Below are positions 10,332-13,697 of a stretch of 13,697 nucleotides of DNA, one piece after another. Made by a program: the position numbers and the translations under genes. The DNA is from DASWOJ01 sp964242415 (GTDB lineage Bacteria > Pseudomonadota > Alphaproteobacteria > Acetobacterales > Acetobacteraceae), in NCBI GenBank assembly GCA_964242415.1, contig CAXTAT010000057.1, positions 1 through 13,697 of the forward strand, written 5' to 3'. Under the pieces are notes generated by a model. That model was not told the origin of the DNA, searched no databases, and saw nothing but the letters and a program-made list of their open reading frames with translations. Within the stretch, counting starts at the first letter, position 1. Each line of letters begins with the position of its first letter.

Positions 10332-10430
10332 CGTCATTGCGAGCCGGCTTCGGCGCGGCAATCCAGGAGCCGCATGGACACTGCCTGCCGCCCCCGGACT
10401 GCCACGCCGCAAGCGCGGCTCGCAACGATG
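10332..10430. repeat. REP-like palindromic repeat, CGTCATTGCGAGC family
   Basis: The left arm 10332-10366 begins CGTCATTGCGAGCC and ends GCAATCCAG. The right arm 10394-10430 is its imperfect inverse, ending GCGGCTCGCAACGATG; its first 13 inverted bases match the left arm at 11 positions. A 27-base loop separates them. Repeats starting CGTCATTGCGAG and containing GCAATCCAG are known intergenic palindromes in several proteobacterial groups (recollection, not a search). It lies between yqeY and dnaG and would form a long hairpin in the shared transcript. Confidence 0.65.
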
Positions 10431-10455
10431 GCACGCCCGCATCGGCCAGGCCCAC

Positions 10456-10475
10456 CAAGTGGTCGGCACCACTTG
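10456..10475 (+). other. 8-bp perfect hairpin just upstream of the dnaG mini-ORFs
   Basis: CAAGTGGT (10456-10463), loop CGGC, ACCACTTG (10468-10475). The last stem base is directly followed by the ATG at 10476. It has no T-tract, so it is not a canonical terminator. In the E. coli rpsU-dnaG-rpoD operon a terminator before dnaG keeps primase low; this hairpin occupies the comparable place, which is an analogy only. Confidence 0.5.
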
Positions 10476-10512
10476 ATGGCCCCGCTGGCATAATGGCCCC
10501 GCTAGTATAATG
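10476..10512 (+). repeat. 17-bp tandem repeats forming five-codon mini-ORFs that overlap the dnaG start
   Basis: ATGGCCCCGCTGGCATA (10476-10492) and ATGGCCCCGCTAGTATA (10493-10509) are tandem copies, and dnaG opens with a partial third copy (ATGGCCCTGCC). The first copy reads Met-Ala-Pro-Leu-Ala-stop and the second Met-Ala-Pro-Leu-Val-stop. Each TAA shares its last A with the next ATG (TAATG at 10491 and 10508). Because 17 is not a multiple of 3, each copy shifts frame, so the final TAATG hands over to dnaG. The repeats also create CATAAT and TATAAT, but neither has a -35 at proper distance. Confidence 0.7.
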
Positions 10513-12315
10513 GCCCTGCCGCCGGCCTTCCTGGACGAGCTGCGGGCGCGCACCCCGCTCTCGGCGCTGGTCTCCCGCCGGGTCAAGCTGTCGAAGTCCG
10601 GCCGCAACTGGAAGGGCTGCTGCCCCTTCCACAACGAGAAGTCGCCGAGCTTCTACGTGTACGACGACGGCTTCCACTGCTTCGGCTGCGGCGCGCATGG
10701 CGACGCCATCAGCTTCCTCATGCAAACCGCCGGGGCGTCGTTCCCCGAGGCGGTCGAGCAGTTGGCCGGCGAGGCCGGGCTGGAGGTGCCCAAGCCGTCC
10801 CCCCGCGCCGTCGAGGCGGAGCGGCAGCGCCTGGACCTGCACGAGGTGCTGGAAGCCGCGCAGGCCAGCTTCATCCGCCGCCTGCGCGAGCCGGAGGGCG
10901 CCGCTGGGCTGGCCTACCTGCGCGGGCGCGGCCTGACCGACGCGACACTAGAGAAATTCGGCCTGGGCTGGAGCGGCGACGGCCGCGGCGCGCTGGTGGC
11001 GGAGCTGGGCCGCGCCGGCATCGACCCGGCCCGCCTGATCGAGGCCGGCCTGCTGCGCCCCGCCGACGACGGCGCCCCGGCGCGCGAGCTGTACTGGGGC
11101 CGCGTCACCTTCCCGATCCGCGACCGCCGCGGCCGCCTGATCAGCTTCGGCGGCCGCACCCTGGGCGACGCGAAGCCCAAGTACATCAACGGCCCGGAAA
11201 CCGCGCTGTTCTCCAAGAAGCGCAACCTGTACGCCCTGCACCTGGCCCGCGAGGGACTGCGCAGCACCAAGACCCCAGACCTGGTCGTCGTCGAAGGCTA
11301 CATGGACGTGATCGCCCTGCACCAGGCCGGGATCACCACCGCCGTCGCCCCGCTCGGCACCGCCCTGACCGAGGACCAGTTGGAGGAGCTGTGGCGCGTG
11401 TCGCCCAGCCCGCTGCTGTGCTTCGACGGCGACGACGCCGGGGCACGGGCGGCGACGCGGGTGGCGGAACTCTGCCTGCCGCTGCTGGCGCCGGGCCGCA
11501 CCCTGCGCTTCGCCAGCCTGCCCGGCGGCGAGGACCCCGACACCCTGGTCCGCAACGACGGCCGCGCCGCCTTCGACCGTGTAGCCGCCTCGGCCCGCCC
11601 CCTGGTGGATACCCTGTTCGCAACCCTGCGCCAGCAGGCGCCCGGCGATGGCCCCGAGCAGCGGGCCGCGCTGCGCGCCCGGCTGGTGGCCGCCGCCCAC
11701 GCGATCCCCGACCGCGGCCTGCAAGGCGAGTACCGCACCGCGCTGCTCGACCGCTTCTACGAAAGCCGCAAGCGCCCCGGCGACGCCCGCACCGGCAAGC
11801 GTGGCAAGACCGCCCCGCCCTTCACCCGCTCCCCCGGCGCCGACATGGACCGCACGCAGTCCGAGCAGGCCCGCTGCCTGCTGGCCATCCTGATCCGCCA
11901 CCCTGACCTGTTGCGCGACACCGAAGAGGCGCTGATGGGCCTGTCCCTGCCGCCGGTCCTGGACCGTGTCCGCCACGCAATGCTGCACGCCACGGATGAC
12001 CACCAGCTTGATTCGGCCAAACTGCTTGCCCACCTGAACAGTTCGGACTTGGCAGAGGAAACCGAACTCATCCTGCGAACGTCATCGTTGCCCTTGCCCG
12101 ATTGCGCGCGGGCGGACGCAATGCCGGCAGAAGCGGAAGCGGGTTGGTGGCATGTCTTTGGCCTGCTCAACCGCGCGCACCTGGAGGAGGAGTGGCTGGC
12201 CGCTGGCCGAGCCTGCGCCAAGCACATGGATGACGCCACGCAACGGCGCCTGATTGCCCTGTCCACCGCCCGCGCCGCCCTCTTCACGATGGAAGACGCC
12301 GACGCCGAACCCTAA
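10510..12315 (+). CDS. dnaG: DNA primase
   Basis: DnaG synthesises RNA primers at the replication fork with DnaB helicase. It has 601 residues, near the family norm. The CHC2-type zinc-binding domain has C38, H41, C57 and C60 (CPFH...CFGC) in residues 1-90. The polymerase core includes WGRVTFPIRDRRGRLISFGGRTLGD and PKYINGPETALFSKKRNLY (about 195-241). The TOPRIM metal centre has E262 in VVVEGYMDVIALHQAG and D306/D308 in CFDGDDAG. A C-terminal helicase-binding region begins near residue 450. The ATG at 10510 gives MALPPAFLDELRART, typical for alphaproteobacterial DnaG. There is no Shine-Dalgarno sequence; instead the ATG overlaps the TAA of a five-codon mini-ORF, so starts probably depend on coupling or reinitiation. 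The C-terminal part (about 11992-12175) uses far more A/T-ending codons than the rest. The stop is TAA, with rpoD 48 bases downstream. Confidence 0.97.
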   Translation: MALPPAFLDELRARTPLSALVSRRVKLSKSGRNWKGCCPFHNEKSPSFYVYDDGFHCFGCGAHGDAISFLMQTAGASFPEAVEQLAGEAGLEVPKPSPRAVEAERQRLDLHEVLEAAQASFIRRLREPEGAAGLAYLRGRGLTDATLEKFGLGWSGDGRGALVAELGRAGIDPARLIEAGLLRPADDGAPARELYWGRVTFPIRDRRGRLISFGGRTLGDAKPKYINGPETALFSKKRNLYALHLAREGLRSTKTPDLVVVEGYMDVIALHQAGITTAVAPLGTALTEDQLEELWRVSPSPLLCFDGDDAGARAATRVAELCLPLLAPGRTLRFASLPGGEDPDTLVRNDGRAAFDRVAASARPLVDTLFATLRQQAPGDGPEQRAALRARLVAAAHAIPDRGLQGEYRTALLDRFYESRKRPGDARTGKRGKTAPPFTRSPGADMDRTQSEQARCLLAILIRHPDLLRDTEEALMGLSLPPVLDRVRHAMLHATDDHQLDSAKLLAHLNSSDLAEETELILRTSSLPLPDCARADAMPAEAEAGWWHVFGLLNRAHLEEEWLAAGRACAKHMDDATQRRLIALSTARAALFTMEDADAEP

Positions 12316-12363
12316 TCATTGAGCCGGGACGCCGGCCCATGACATTTTGGAGTGCCCCCACCG
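12316..12363 (+). other. dnaG-rpoD gap with small hairpin and rpoD ribosome binding site
   Basis: GCCGG (12323-12327) and CCGGC (12332-12336) can form a 5-bp stem with a four-base loop. GGAG (12349-12352) lies eleven bases before the rpoD ATG, which is longer than ideal. No convincing promoter was seen in these 48 bases. E. coli has an RNA-processing site between dnaG and rpoD; whether the hairpin serves that end here is a guess. Confidence 0.35.

Positions 12364-13697
<1,334 letters not shown>

Larger units (their letters stand above)
10281..10493 (+). other. 70-codon open frame linking yqeY to the dnaG leader, probably not a conserved protein
   Basis: The frame opens with an ATG overlapping the yqeY stop (TGATG) and closes with a TAA overlapping the next ATG (TAATG at 10491-10495). 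The product (MRLPAAFHLAWRCPASG...) is rich in Arg, Pro and Ala, and its middle is simply a translation of the palindromic repeat at 10332-10430. A conserved protein is therefore unlikely. Its value, if any, would be to carry ribosomes from yqeY to the dnaG start. It has no ribosome binding site of its own. Confidence 0.25.

Noticed and set aside
10506..10511. Perfect TATAAT at the dnaG start as a promoter -10 box
   Set aside because: It overlaps the ATG at 10510, so transcripts would begin inside the coding region, and no -35 lies 16-18 bases upstream. It is best explained as part of the TAATG-bearing tandem repeat.

Overview
The window reads as chromosomal backbone of a GC-rich alphaproteobacterium. 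Hand-counted carB samples are 73% GC (88 of 120 bases). The gene set and order (car genes and greA on one side of a divergent promoter region, yqeY-dnaG-rpoD on the other) together with the protein sequences fit Rhodospirillales, most likely Acetobacteraceae; this taxonomic call is inference, not a search result.

Layout. Positions 1-1613 (minus) hold a secreted family-5 substrate-binding protein of a peptide/opine-type ABC importer, with copies of a G/C-rich palindromic intergenic repeat beside both ends (1-15 and 1653-1852). Positions 2058-9709 (minus) look like one transcription unit in the order HTH-carA, AAA+ ATPase, carB, greA, ilvA. It makes carbamoyl phosphate for pyrimidines and arginine, rescues stalled RNA polymerase (GreA), and deaminates threonine for isoleucine synthesis. 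From 9823 rightwards (plus) runs a macromolecular-synthesis type cluster: yqeY (GatB/YqeY domain), dnaG (primase) and the 5' part of rpoD (housekeeping sigma factor), which runs off the window.

The unusual parts are these. (1) The carA reading frame carries an N-terminal Cro/YdaS-like helix-turn-helix with no stop before the CarA enzyme. Its promoter has a -35 and a -10 exactly 17 bp apart, with predicted initiation at or next to the ATG (leaderless), and a perfect 6-7-6 palindrome fills the space between the two boxes. A self-regulating CarA fusion is a reasonable hypothesis. (2) A lower-GC AAA+ ATPase gene (about 58% GC in sampled lines) separates carA from carB. It is preceded by an AT-rich 15-nt-arm imperfect palindrome, and its stop codon abuts the carB ribosome binding site. 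(3) dnaG lacks a Shine-Dalgarno sequence and is preceded by a hairpin and 17-bp tandem repeats. Each repeat encodes a five-codon mini-ORF whose TAA overlaps the next ATG, so a chain of overlapping stop/start signals runs from yqeY to dnaG.

All principal genes appear intact, with catalytic residues present where they can be seen. No tRNA, rRNA, CRISPR array, transposase or phage gene was seen. The non-coding stretches over 100 bp are 1614-2057 (repeat element plus plain sequence), 9710-9822 (divergent promoter region) and 10282-10509 (REP-like palindrome, hairpin, mini-ORFs).
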